Assembly (NCBI RefSeq): GCF_006345825.1 | Contig: NZ_VCIX01000087.1 | Span: 202-64,201, forward strand | Direction of reading: 5' to 3' | Length of the DNA stretch: 64,000 nucleotides | Source: Paenibacillus paridis | Lineage (GTDB): Bacteria; Bacillota; Bacilli; Paenibacillales; Paenibacillaceae | Shown: positions 27,160 through 36,692 of the stretch, piece by piece | How the letters are laid out: the number at the start of each line of letters is the position of its first letter | How positions within the stretch are numbered: position 1 is the stretch's first letter | The notes under the pieces: model-generated | Told to the model about the DNA's origin: nothing | The model's database searches: none | Seen by the model: the letters and a program-made list of their open reading frames with translations, nothing else | Made by a program: the position numbers and the translations under genes

Positions 27160-29421
27160 TTATAAAATGACATAAACCGTCTCGCCGGCAGCAATCGCTA
27201 TCCGCTGCCAGCTCGATGATGCACACGACCCCAGCGGAAGCTCTGCCTCGCTTTGATCTTCCATCAACAGCTTGACGCTCGCCGGGAAAATGCCGGGGTT
27301 GCTAATGGAGAGCATTCGCCTACCGTCCGCAGCGGACTCTACGCGGCACTCGACTTGATCGATGGCCGTCACGCGTCCACTCGTTTTATTTACATAAATG
27401 CCAGGAAGCTCGGCATAGGTCAGCATAAGCGAAACCTCGCACCAGCAGGAGTAGGGGATGACCTCGCCTACGTAAGCTTTGCCTTCCCAATCGCTCATAT
27501 TGACCCGCTCGCTCATATACCCCGGTGGCATATCATAGCCGTCCCAGCCTTTAACCGGGCGATCCTCGCGAGATAAATATTGCGGCAGATGGCCTGCGAT
27601 TTCACGCAAGAGCTCCAAATAGATCTCCTTGCCCGTGGCACGGTACAACTTTAATAAGGAATCGCCGGACAACGTGCAAATGCCTGGCGCGCTGTGTTTG
27701 TTTTGGACATTGGCAATAACCGAGCCGCTTGTGCGGATGCCCAGCCGCTCAAAGGTCGAGCCTGCCGGGAAGCGAAAATCGTAGGAGACGCACCAGCTCA
27801 TCGCTTGCAGCGCCGCCTCTTCCGCCCGCTTGATCCATGCACGATTGCCGCTTGTCTCATACAGCACCATGTAGGATTCCAGCAAGGCAAATGCCGACTC
27901 GCTGTCCGGACATTGCAGGATCTCGCCTGGCCCGCCTGTCGTTACGCCGATCGCAGTGAAGTGATTATAATAATATAGAGCAGAAGCCTCGGCGATATCA
28001 GAATACGCTGGATCTGCGAAATACTGCCCGCAAAGGGCAAGACCGGCAGGCGCCATCGCTGCCCCCGCTGAATTGCCAATTAAAATATCTCCCGTTTCGT
28101 TGTGCACCCATTGGCCGAATTGCCCATATTTCCGCCATAGCCTGACGAAGGCGTCTGCAAGCTTTCTCGTGCCCTCCAGCCATGGCTCTGGAATGACGAA
28201 TGCGGGATTCCCCTGCTCCAAAGCGATAAAATGCTTCAAAATAAAATACAAGGCGTCAGCACTCTTGCGAACAATATGCCATTGCTCGGGATAGGGACGG
28301 TCTGGGGCATCGTTGAATTCATCTCCAAACCATTGCCCGTTGTAGCATACGCCATGGAAGAAACCCGACGGCGTCTGGCTTCCGAACATAAAGCGGAGAG
28401 TATCTAGCGAGCGGCTAACCGACAGCTCCGTGCCTTCCTGCAGCAGAGCCAGACTGGACATTCCGCCTCCGACCCAGCCCACTTGCCAATCCTGATGCTT
28501 CATATCTATCGTTCCAACCGCATAGTACCCCAGTGGAGCATTCCAATTCAGCTCGTTATACTTTTTCTCTTGAATGTCCCAAGCTGCGGAGAATGGCAAG
28601 CTCGGTGCCAAGCTGACCGCTTTCTGGCCTTGGCGCCGCACCTCGGCAAATTTCTCAAATAGCGCCAGCACGCTTTCGCAAGGAAACCGATAGACGCGGC
28701 AGGTCAAAACCACTGAATCTCCCGGCTTAAAATCATAGCTCTTGTCTGTGCTTGGCACCTTGGTCGTTGCCATTTCATATTTCAGGGCTGGTCTGACACC
28801 AGGCGCCTGGAAGGAGATTCGTGCCGTGCTTCGGTCCCCGTTCTCCTCCAGATGCATTGACGTATCGCCAAGAGCTGTCCCTTGCTCCGTGACGAATAGC
28901 CAGCCGATCGCGTTCTTCTCATCCACAAAGCCGATAGCGGGTGTAGCCGCATCGCCAGTCAGCAGATGGAAGGCGGAAGGAGCTCCCTCATCGATCGAAA
29001 GACGCGGAACGTCGGTGATGAGCGTCGGCACATCCGCTCCATGATCACTAAGCCTCGTCCAGCAGGGGGCGTAGGAAAGCTCTCTAACGCCGAACCGATT
29101 GCCAGCATAGACGGCTCCGGGGACGAGCACATAATGTTGAACAGACCAATCGCTGACCTGAAAGGACAGATTAACTGTTGACTGCTCTGATACTCCCACA
29201 GAATAGAACTCAGCAGCGAGCAGCTGCCCCTCCTTGGCATCAATTTCTCCTGATTTGGTGACTCGGACAGACCACTGCGCGCCTTCTGCCGTGCTGGCAT
29301 GACCGCTCATTCCGTCCCAGCTTACTTCACAGCTCTGGATGGGATCGGCTTGATTGTATCTGGTAATATAAGCACCAAGTTCTATGCCTGCTGCTCCGAG
29401 CGGAAAAGTCGACCTAGACAT
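27160..29421 (-). CDS. Unassigned putative alpha/alpha-barrel glycosidase
   Basis: 753 aa, cytoplasmic (no signal peptide). The first ~300 residues look beta-rich. The middle and C-terminal parts have spaced aromatic/helical segments typical of six-hairpin (alpha/alpha)6 glycosidases (GYYAVGTIDMKHQDWQVGWVGG, FFHGVCYNGQWFGDEFN, YGQFGQWVHNETGDI, ILQCPDSESAFALLESYM). I do not recognise the family with certainty; a GH154-type or unsaturated-uronyl hydrolase-like role is a guess. Start ATG 29421 has GGGAGAGGA upstream and overlaps the GH2 stop by 8 nt (ATGTCTAG), so the two proteins are translationally coupled and probably act in sequence on one oligosaccharide. Confidence 0.7.
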   Translation of the reverse strand: MSRSTFPLGAAGIELGAYITRYNQADPIQSCEVSWDGMSGHASTAEGAQWSVRVTKSGEIDAKEGQLLAAEFYSVGVSEQSTVNLSFQVSDWSVQHYVLVPGAVYAGNRFGVRELSYAPCWTRLSDHGADVPTLITDVPRLSIDEGAPSAFHLLTGDAATPAIGFVDEKNAIGWLFVTEQGTALGDTSMHLEENGDRSTARISFQAPGVRPALKYEMATTKVPSTDKSYDFKPGDSVVLTCRVYRFPCESVLALFEKFAEVRRQGQKAVSLAPSLPFSAAWDIQEKKYNELNWNAPLGYYAVGTIDMKHQDWQVGWVGGGMSSLALLQEGTELSVSRSLDTLRFMFGSQTPSGFFHGVCYNGQWFGDEFNDAPDRPYPEQWHIVRKSADALYFILKHFIALEQGNPAFVIPEPWLEGTRKLADAFVRLWRKYGQFGQWVHNETGDILIGNSAGAAMAPAGLALCGQYFADPAYSDIAEASALYYYNHFTAIGVTTGGPGEILQCPDSESAFALLESYMVLYETSGNRAWIKRAEEAALQAMSWCVSYDFRFPAGSTFERLGIRTSGSVIANVQNKHSAPGICTLSGDSLLKLYRATGKEIYLELLREIAGHLPQYLSREDRPVKGWDGYDMPPGYMSERVNMSDWEGKAYVGEVIPYSCWCEVSLMLTYAELPGIYVNKTSGRVTAIDQVECRVESAADGRRMLSISNPGIFPASVKLLMEDQSEAELPLGSCASSSWQRIAIAAGETVYVIL

Positions 29422-31840
29422 AACGTTCCTCTCCCTCCCCAAGCAGGGCAGCTTCTTCCATGAAAGCACCAGCTGCAGGGTGGGCTTCCATTGTTAAAAC
29501 CGCTGGCAGCAATCCGGCCGCTGCCGCTTTAACGGTAATGCCGCCTCCCTCCGATCCTGCTTGCACTAAGGCAAGCGCATGCCCGTTGAACGCTCTGCGG
29601 CTGCTCGCCCGATCCGATTCATGGCTGCTCGGATTGCCGTTTCCTACTCCAAGCAGCAGGCCCGCGCCTTCAACGCAAAAGCTCACTTCCGTATCCGCAT
29701 AAGGCACAACATACCCTCGCATGTCTACGATGCTCACCCGGATAGCAGCAATGTCCGCCCCGTCTGCCGCAATCGACAACCGGTCTGCTTCCAGAAAAAT
29801 GGCATGAGGCTTCCCGGACGTTATTCTTTTCGTCTCGGCTGTCACCTCGCCCTGATTGCGCCCAATGGCTTTAAGCTCACCTGGCTCATAGGGGACTTGC
29901 CATTCGAGACTGGACATGGGCTGAACTTTCCGCTGGCCCAGCGAGCGTCCGTTCAAAATCAGCTCAATCGTATCGCAGTTGGTATAAACCATGACACGGA
30001 TAGGTTCTCCTTCCCGCCCTGGCCAATTCCAATGCGGCAGCAAATGAACAAGCGGCTCGTCTCGCCACAATGCTCTCATGAAATAATAGACGTCCTTCGG
30101 AAAACCGCATGAATCCATCATCCCAAAATGCGAGCCGATGCAAGGCCACTCATAAGGCGTCGGCTCTCCCCGATAATCAAAACCCGTCCACAGGAAAACG
30201 CCGGTCAGGAACGGATGCTGAATGACATCCGACCATGACCTCTCCGGGCTGCAGCCCCATGAAGGGATGCTCGTTCCGTAAGCGGAGCAGTAGCCCTTAA
30301 CCGGATCATCCTCATAAATGCCCCTTGTCGTCGTAAAGCTCGCCGATTCACTTCCAATGATGAGCCGGTCCGGATTTTTGCTGCGCCCATCAAGGTCTGC
30401 CCCCCGATGCCCGTAGTTGTAGCCTACAATATCGACAGCCTCGGCATATCCGCCGCTGCTCCAGCCATGGTTCATGGCCGCCATCGTGGGCCGGGTCGGG
30501 TCGAGCTTCCTTGTCAGCTTTGACATCGTTTTCAAAATGCGCGCCCCCATGACGGTCCCTTCAAGCACCTCCTCGTTCTCCAGGCTCCACAGAATAACCG
30601 ACGGATGATTGCGGTCGCGAATGACCATGCGGCTTAGCTCCTCCAGTCCTCTTGGACTGCTGTCGAGCTTCCTGTTCTCGTTCATCACAAGCATGCCCAT
30701 TCTGTCGCATAGGTCCAGAAGCGCTGGCGATGGAGGATGATGGGCGCTGCGGTAAGCATTGCAGCCCATTTCCTTCAGCAGCTTCAGCTTGTAGGCGATA
30801 AGCGCATCCGGCATCGCCACGCCTACACCGGCAAAATCCTGATGGTTGCTGGTGCCTTTAATCGGATACGGGCTGCCGTTTAGCACAAATCCCCGATCCG
30901 CATCAAATAACAGGCTGCGAATGCCAAAGGTCGTTTCATAACGATCTAATAATTGATTATTTTCATACACTTCCGATATCGCGATATACAAGAAAGGCTG
31001 CTCGGGCGACCAAAGTCTCGGAGTCTCTACAATCAGCTCCTGCTCGATCACCTTCTCCCCGATATCGACTACCTTTGATTGCATAACAAGCGCGCCAATC
31101 TCGCATCCGCTCTCGCTTTTCTTGATAAAGGTCCGCAATTCAAATGGCCGCTCTAGCTCTTCTTTATTGCTGATTCGAGTCTCGATTCGGAGGGTTGCCT
31201 GTTCATCTGAGAGATTTGATGCGGCAATAAAGGTGCCCGAATCCGCAACCTGCAGCGAATTCGTCGATTGCAGCCAGACATGCCGATAGATCCCGCTCCC
31301 TTCGTACCACCAGCCCTCAAAATCAGTAGCGTCTACTTTAACGAGAATGACATTTTCACCCTCCGTTCCATAACGGAGAACATCAGAAATATCATAGGAG
31401 AAGCTTGTATAACCGCCAAAGCGTTCCCCGATTAAATGCCCGTTCACCCAAACCGTGCTTCTTCCCGTTACACCGTCAAACTGCAAGGCAATCGTTCTTC
31501 CAAGCTCCCCTGCGGGCATAGCAAACCGCTTGCGGTAAAAGCCGATGCCCGTAGGCAAATAGCCATGGCTGCCTGCCCGGGAGCCCAGCTCGGGATCATT
31601 GACGTATTGCTCATCGAGGCACCAGTCATGCGGCAGCCGAACGGGGCTCCAGCCGTCTTGCACCTGCTGTGCCTCTTTGTCTACATAGGCAATGTTGAGC
31701 CATTCCCCTTCCTCTCGCTGCGCGCAGTCTGTCAGCCCGCCGGTCATTCCGCCCTTTACCGCGTAGGGAATCGGAATATCCCCTTTATGAAATAACCATC
31801 CCTGATCAAAATTGTCCCTGCTTCTGCCTGATGCCGACAT
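29414..31840 (-). CDS. Glycoside hydrolase family 2 (beta-galactosidase-type, DUF4982-like)
   Basis: 808 aa, cytoplasmic. GH2 order: jelly roll (DGVTGRSTVWVNGHLIGERFGGYTSFSYDIS), Ig-like domain, TIM barrel (KGTSNHQDFAGVG; YRSAHHPPSPALLDLCDRMG), then DUF4982-like and Ig-like C-terminal domains. The acid/base is Glu in SLENEE and the nucleophile Glu in IGSESAS. NHQD replaces the NRHE of classical LacZ. Probably an exo-beta-galactosidase or related glycosidase. First of a two-gene unit with the unassigned barrel protein; divergent from the GH141-like gene. GGAGG precedes the ATG. Confidence 0.85.
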   Translation of the reverse strand: MSASGRSRDNFDQGWLFHKGDIPIPYAVKGGMTGGLTDCAQREEGEWLNIAYVDKEAQQVQDGWSPVRLPHDWCLDEQYVNDPELGSRAGSHGYLPTGIGFYRKRFAMPAGELGRTIALQFDGVTGRSTVWVNGHLIGERFGGYTSFSYDISDVLRYGTEGENVILVKVDATDFEGWWYEGSGIYRHVWLQSTNSLQVADSGTFIAASNLSDEQATLRIETRISNKEELERPFELRTFIKKSESGCEIGALVMQSKVVDIGEKVIEQELIVETPRLWSPEQPFLYIAISEVYENNQLLDRYETTFGIRSLLFDADRGFVLNGSPYPIKGTSNHQDFAGVGVAMPDALIAYKLKLLKEMGCNAYRSAHHPPSPALLDLCDRMGMLVMNENRKLDSSPRGLEELSRMVIRDRNHPSVILWSLENEEVLEGTVMGARILKTMSKLTRKLDPTRPTMAAMNHGWSSGGYAEAVDIVGYNYGHRGADLDGRSKNPDRLIIGSESASFTTTRGIYEDDPVKGYCSAYGTSIPSWGCSPERSWSDVIQHPFLTGVFLWTGFDYRGEPTPYEWPCIGSHFGMMDSCGFPKDVYYFMRALWRDEPLVHLLPHWNWPGREGEPIRVMVYTNCDTIELILNGRSLGQRKVQPMSSLEWQVPYEPGELKAIGRNQGEVTAETKRITSGKPHAIFLEADRLSIAADGADIAAIRVSIVDMRGYVVPYADTEVSFCVEGAGLLLGVGNGNPSSHESDRASSRRAFNGHALALVQAGSEGGGITVKAAAAGLLPAVLTMEAHPAAGAFMEEAALLGEGEERYV

Positions 31841-32041
31841 GCCTTCCGCCTCCTTATGTTAGCTTTAGCTTTCTTCTTTATCGTTGGAAAACGATGGATC
31901 GAAGGTAAAGTTAACATGGCAGCCAAGAGCAGTCTACTGTGAAAATAACGATTAAGTGTACTTTATTTGAAAGCCCTTGCATCCTTTGCATCAATGGTTT
32001 TATAACTAAATTGTACAGTAGATAGAGGGAGGTCTTTAACG

Positions 32042-34114
32042 ATGGATCGGAACTTTTACGTAGCCATGGACGGGAACGACAAACAGAGCGGGAGCACGAA
32101 CGCCCCCTTCCGCACAATCGGCAGAGCACGGGAGCATGTTCGGGAGTACATTGAGCATGGGATGGACCATAACGTTAACGTGTATATTCGCGGAGGCCTT
32201 TATGAGCAAGAGGCTGCTCTGCGCTTTGATGACAGGGATGGCGGGAAGGATGGCTTTTGGGTCCGTTACAGCGCTTTTCCTGGCGAAGAAGCCGTCATTG
32301 CCGGCGGCAAAAAAATAACGGGATGGACCGTATTTAAAGGCAATATTTGGGCAGCCAAATTGGATAGCGGCCTAACTTTTCATACGCTTTATGCAGAGGG
32401 AGCAAGAGTTAAGCAAGCACGCCTGCCCGCGTCCGGCTATTACGAGACGGACCTCTCCAGCACCGCTTCTAATGAGCAAGAAGCGCGGCAAGGACTGTTC
32501 ATGCGCGAGAAGGATATGCCGCTTGAACAGGACCTGTCGGGAACACAGGTATTCGTATGGCCGGGAGAGGGAGAGTGGAATTGGTTCTCCGAACTAAAAT
32601 CCGTCGCGGCCGTGAACCGAACCGAACGCTTTGCCCAGTTTGAGTCCTCTTCCACTTGGCCGATTGGCGCGGGCTCACGCTATTATATCCAGGGCCATTT
32701 AAGCTTTCTTCAGTCGCCTGGGCAATATTATTTTGATCAGGGGGAGAGCACTTTATATTATTGGCCCGCGAACGATCACGCAGACCCGAATAAACAAACC
32801 GTCATTGCCCCCATGGTGACAAGGCTGCTGGATATCAACGGCCGGTCTCCAGAGCAAACGGTAAGGTCGCTATCCTTCTCCCGCCTTACGCTTGCCTGCA
32901 CCGACTTCTTCCCGGAATACCGGATGATGGACGATAATGTGGAGCAAACGGAGCACCGTGAGGGGCTTATTTATATCAATCATGCGGAAGATATTCAGAT
33001 TGAATCCTGCCAGATCGGCTTTGCGGGCAGCTGTGCGATCTTTCTGGATCATTACGCCAAATCCATCGCAATCGAAGGAAATGATATTAACCAATTCGGC
33101 TATATCGGTATCAGCTTAAATGGCTTTGCCCCGGGTGCTGGTCCCTTCGAGTACCCTGAAGCTTCTTACACCAACAGCCATAACCGCATTGCCAATAACC
33201 ATATCCAGCAAGGCGGCGAGCTAGTTGGGCATGGCTGCGGCATTTTGCTCTATCAAAGCGGCAATAACCAAATTACAAACAATCTTATCGCCGATCTGCC
33301 TCGATACGGAATTTCCATGAAAGGGCTGCGGCACAAAACAATGCCTTCCAAGCTGTATGGCATCGACGTCACCTGGGACAATCACTGGGCATTTCTGCAC
33401 AGCCGCAACAACCTTATCGCCTATAACGATATTTCACGCGTGATGACGGACAGCCAGGACGGAGGGCTGATCGAGGCATGGGGCGTTGGCAGAGGCAACG
33501 TAATAGACAGCAATTATTTGCATGATAGCGGCATTCATTTCTCCTTCGGCTTTGGCATCTATTTGGACGACGCTGCCGATGACTTCACCGTCACCAATAA
33601 CATCATCACCAGGCTTTACAGCAGCGGCAGCGGCAAGCTGTGGATGCTTATTTTCGCCAAAGGAATCGGCAACCGGATCAGCAATAATTTGCTTGTATCC
33701 AATCCTGACGCCATTGCCGCCATCGGCTCCCAAGAGATGGCGGACGAGGAAAACAAACATATCGAAATTGCCGGCAATATCATTTATAATTCAGGATATC
33801 TTTATTATTTCGTCAATTACAGCGAAGAGCGCTTCGCCGCCGCTGACCGTAATCTATACTTTCGAAACGGCAAACCCTGCCTCATCGGCGGCTGCTTGCC
33901 ACTGCCCGATCGAGGGGATGACCCACTTGGGAGAAAGGAATACGGATTCCAAGAGTGGCGGTCGATTTCGAATGGAAAATACGATAAAAACACCGTATTT
34001 TCAGATCCATTATTCATCGATGCCGAGATGGCAGATTACAGGCTGAGGCCTGAGTCGCCCGCTTACCGCTTAGGCTGGAGCAGCATTGATTTCTCAAAGA
34101 TCGGTCCAAAATAA
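32042..34114 (+). CDS. Right-handed beta-helix glycosidase, GH141-like
   Basis: 690 aa without signal peptide. The N-terminus (FYVAMDGNDKQSGS, PFRTIGRAREHVR, VYIRGGLYE, AGGKKITGW) matches the opening of GH141/GH120-type beta-helix enzymes, and the centre has many N-N-x-I turns (NNHIQQGG, NNQITNNLI, NNIITRL, NNLLVSN). GH141 includes a fucosidase of rhamnogalacturonan-II and a xylanase, so this probably trims an imported plant oligosaccharide in the cytoplasm; activity is not certain. GGGAGG precedes the ATG. It heads a plus-strand set with a sensor-regulator and an ABC importer. Confidence 0.75.
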   Translation: MDRNFYVAMDGNDKQSGSTNAPFRTIGRAREHVREYIEHGMDHNVNVYIRGGLYEQEAALRFDDRDGGKDGFWVRYSAFPGEEAVIAGGKKITGWTVFKGNIWAAKLDSGLTFHTLYAEGARVKQARLPASGYYETDLSSTASNEQEARQGLFMREKDMPLEQDLSGTQVFVWPGEGEWNWFSELKSVAAVNRTERFAQFESSSTWPIGAGSRYYIQGHLSFLQSPGQYYFDQGESTLYYWPANDHADPNKQTVIAPMVTRLLDINGRSPEQTVRSLSFSRLTLACTDFFPEYRMMDDNVEQTEHREGLIYINHAEDIQIESCQIGFAGSCAIFLDHYAKSIAIEGNDINQFGYIGISLNGFAPGAGPFEYPEASYTNSHNRIANNHIQQGGELVGHGCGILLYQSGNNQITNNLIADLPRYGISMKGLRHKTMPSKLYGIDVTWDNHWAFLHSRNNLIAYNDISRVMTDSQDGGLIEAWGVGRGNVIDSNYLHDSGIHFSFGFGIYLDDAADDFTVTNNIITRLYSSGSGKLWMLIFAKGIGNRISNNLLVSNPDAIAAIGSQEMADEENKHIEIAGNIIYNSGYLYYFVNYSEERFAAADRNLYFRNGKPCLIGGCLPLPDRGDDPLGRKEYGFQEWRSISNGKYDKNTVFSDPLFIDAEMADYRLRPESPAYRLGWSSIDFSKIGPK

Positions 34115-34144
34115 ACAGATCGTACACCGGGGGGCTTGGATCGG

Positions 34145-36481
34145 ATGAAAGTATTCGGATTTTACAAATCCAAAAAATATTTGCAGCGAGTCATGTTCTC
34201 CATCACGGCAACGATGGTCATCGTGCTTGTCGCGTCCTCCGTATCCAATACGTATGTGCTGGAGAAAACGGTAAAGAGCATTCAAGAGGAGTCCAATTTA
34301 AAGGTTCTCTCCCAAATTCAATATAATCTCACCTATATGAATGAAATCATTTCCCGTCTATCCAATTTTGCATACCGTGATCATTTTCTGATCCCGCTCA
34401 TGTTTAACGAAACTTTGCCCAAGATGGACCTTATCCGCGGCCATCGCCAAATGTCCAATATTATGGAGAGCTCCTCTTTCCTCCATTCGATGGTCATATA
34501 TAATCAAGCGCAATCCGAGCTGTACGGCTCGAGCAGCAACTTTCTTCTAGACGATGGCGTAACGAAGGAGAAGATTAGGCGAGCGCTTCTGGACCCGAGC
34601 CATCCTCAACCTACCAACCGGCTCATCCCGATGAGCTTGGAGCAGAGCGACGGGCGTATCGATACGTTCGCGTTCATCGTTACAGATTCTTTGAAACCGT
34701 TCTCAAACATCCAGTCTGCTATCATTTTGTTTATCAAGTCCGATTGGGTGTTCGACAGCCTCAAAAAAATGAACGTCGCCAGCAACCGCGATCAAGGCGA
34801 CATTTACATCCAGACGCAAGACGGCCAGCTGCTGACTTCTGATCCGCTTGCCAGCTTCATGTCCGATCAGGACCAAGCGCATATCAAAGAGCTCGTTCAA
34901 GAGGATAAATCCAGCGGCAGCCGCATGTCCGGTTTTGTCATCGGCGATCTTTCGGGAGAGAAGGAAATGCTCACGTATATGGAAGACGGGATCGGCGCTT
35001 GGACCATTCTATATATCCAGTCCTATAGCAAGCTTATGGAGCAAGTAACGAAAGCACGCAACCAGTCGCTGCTCCTCTCCGGCCTTTTCCTGCTGCTTGC
35101 GGTAGGCATGTCGGTATGGCTATCCTACAAGCTTTACCACCCTATCGAAAATATGATCAAGCGAATCAAGCCTCATCTTCCCGACGAGAAGCAGGATGGC
35201 TCTGCTTCCTTCGATGAGCTTAGCCTGATGAGCGACAATTTTATGAAGCTATCCGAGAAGCTTAGCGAGATTAGCTCCGAGCATATCGTCAGCCAATACT
35301 ATATTCGCAGATTTCTAACCGACAGCCAGCTGTTCTCGCACCATGATATGCAGCATTTAATCGAGAAGCATGAGCTCAACATTTCTGTGAAGGACCAGTT
35401 GCTCGTTTGTGTCATGAGAATCGATAACTTTGCGGCCTACGACAGCAGCATTACAGGCACATCCAAAAAACTGTACAATTTCGCAATCGTCAATATTGCG
35501 GGCGAGGTAATGGGCCGCCATTATCCTTGCGAAGCCGTTGAGGTGCGCGGTGACCATGTCGTGCTCATCCTCTCGCAAAGCGCGCAGGAGACCCCTTCGC
35601 CATTTGCCCAAGTGACACCGCTGCTTCGGGAGGTTCAGGATACGATTGAGCGCTATTACGGCATCTCCTTGTCCTGTGGCATAAGCGATATCATTTCCCA
35701 GTACCCGTTTCTTTCAACGGCTTATTCGCAGGCGCTGCGCCTGAGCCAATACGTCATTGTGAAAGGCCATAAAACCATCATTGCGTCGGAGGATATTAAA
35801 GAAAATCTCGCCAGCAAGCAAATGTCCCTGCCTGACGCCATCGAGAAGAAGCTGACGGAGGCGCTTAAGAAAGGGCAGTTGACCAATGCCGGAAACGAGC
35901 TGGAGAAAGCCTTCTCCCTGTTCGCCGGATTCCATTATGAGGACATTATCCGCGCGGTTTCCAATCTGGCATGGGTAATCAAAAACACGGCAGCCGATAT
36001 TCATGAGAACCGGATCATCTCCTTCTCCGATGATATGGATTACATTCATCAAATTACGCAGGAAAAAGAAACCTTAGAGGAGATGTACCTCTCTCTCCTG
36101 TCGGTGTGCGCCAAAATTTGCGAGGGACAACGGCCAGCCAACATGGAACGCAACGAAATGATGCTGGAAACAGTCAAAGAGCTTATTGAGCAGAAGTTTC
36201 CGGATATGAATTTAAGCCAGCAATCCATCGCCACAAGCGTAAAGCTGTCGTCGGCTTACATTGGCAAGCTATTTAAAGAAAACTATCACATGTCCATTAC
36301 CGAATACATTAACGAGGTTCGCCTGAATCATGCTCAGCTGCTGCTTGAACAGGACAACTATACGATATCAGAAATTATGGACAAATGCGGCTATGCCAAT
36401 CAAAGCTACTTTTTCCGGCTATTCAAAGGCAAGGTCGGCAGCACGCCGAAGGAGTACCGGATGAAGAAATCCATCTCCTAA
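34145..36481 (+). CDS. Membrane-bound AraC-type sensor regulator
   Basis: About 778 aa. TM1 lies near residues 18-42 and TM2 near 305-325; the region between is an extracellular Cache-like sensor. A cytoplasmic linker leads to a C-terminal AraC double HTH (LSQQSIATSVKLSSAYIGKLFKENYHMSITEYINEVR; ISEIMDKCGYANQSYFFRLFKGKVGSTPKEYR). Architecture is as in the 11335-13719 protein. I prefer ATG 34145 (GGGGGG about 10 nt upstream) over the TTG at 34136. It lies between the GH141-like enzyme and the ABC importer genes, its likely targets. Confidence 0.87.
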   Translation: MKVFGFYKSKKYLQRVMFSITATMVIVLVASSVSNTYVLEKTVKSIQEESNLKVLSQIQYNLTYMNEIISRLSNFAYRDHFLIPLMFNETLPKMDLIRGHRQMSNIMESSSFLHSMVIYNQAQSELYGSSSNFLLDDGVTKEKIRRALLDPSHPQPTNRLIPMSLEQSDGRIDTFAFIVTDSLKPFSNIQSAIILFIKSDWVFDSLKKMNVASNRDQGDIYIQTQDGQLLTSDPLASFMSDQDQAHIKELVQEDKSSGSRMSGFVIGDLSGEKEMLTYMEDGIGAWTILYIQSYSKLMEQVTKARNQSLLLSGLFLLLAVGMSVWLSYKLYHPIENMIKRIKPHLPDEKQDGSASFDELSLMSDNFMKLSEKLSEISSEHIVSQYYIRRFLTDSQLFSHHDMQHLIEKHELNISVKDQLLVCVMRIDNFAAYDSSITGTSKKLYNFAIVNIAGEVMGRHYPCEAVEVRGDHVVLILSQSAQETPSPFAQVTPLLREVQDTIERYYGISLSCGISDIISQYPFLSTAYSQALRLSQYVIVKGHKTIIASEDIKENLASKQMSLPDAIEKKLTEALKKGQLTNAGNELEKAFSLFAGFHYEDIIRAVSNLAWVIKNTAADIHENRIISFSDDMDYIHQITQEKETLEEMYLSLLSVCAKICEGQRPANMERNEMMLETVKELIEQKFPDMNLSQQSIATSVKLSSAYIGKLFKENYHMSITEYINEVRLNHAQLLLEQDNYTISEIMDKCGYANQSYFFRLFKGKVGSTPKEYRMKKSIS

Positions 36482-36499
36482 ATACCTTCCAATCATCCT

Positions 36500-36540
36500 A
36501 TTGGCCCTTCCTTCACTGCTTGCAGTGGGCGAAGGGCCAT
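36500..36540 (+). terminator. Hairpin after sensor-regulator gene
   Basis: TGGCCCTTC ... GAAGGGCCA stem about 20 nt after the stop, without a good T run. It may terminate or attenuate before the ABC importer genes; the remaining bases to 36692 should hold their promoter. Confidence 0.45.
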
Positions 36541-36692
36541 TGCTATGCCTGGGTTTCTCCTGAATATGCACAAAATCGAATTTTGTACACCTTTCCAATA
36601 CAGTAATTCGCAAAACCTATTCTACCCAGCGCGATATCTTCATGGCATGATTGGCATCAGAACAGGAACGTTTCAGATGGAGGAGATCATTA

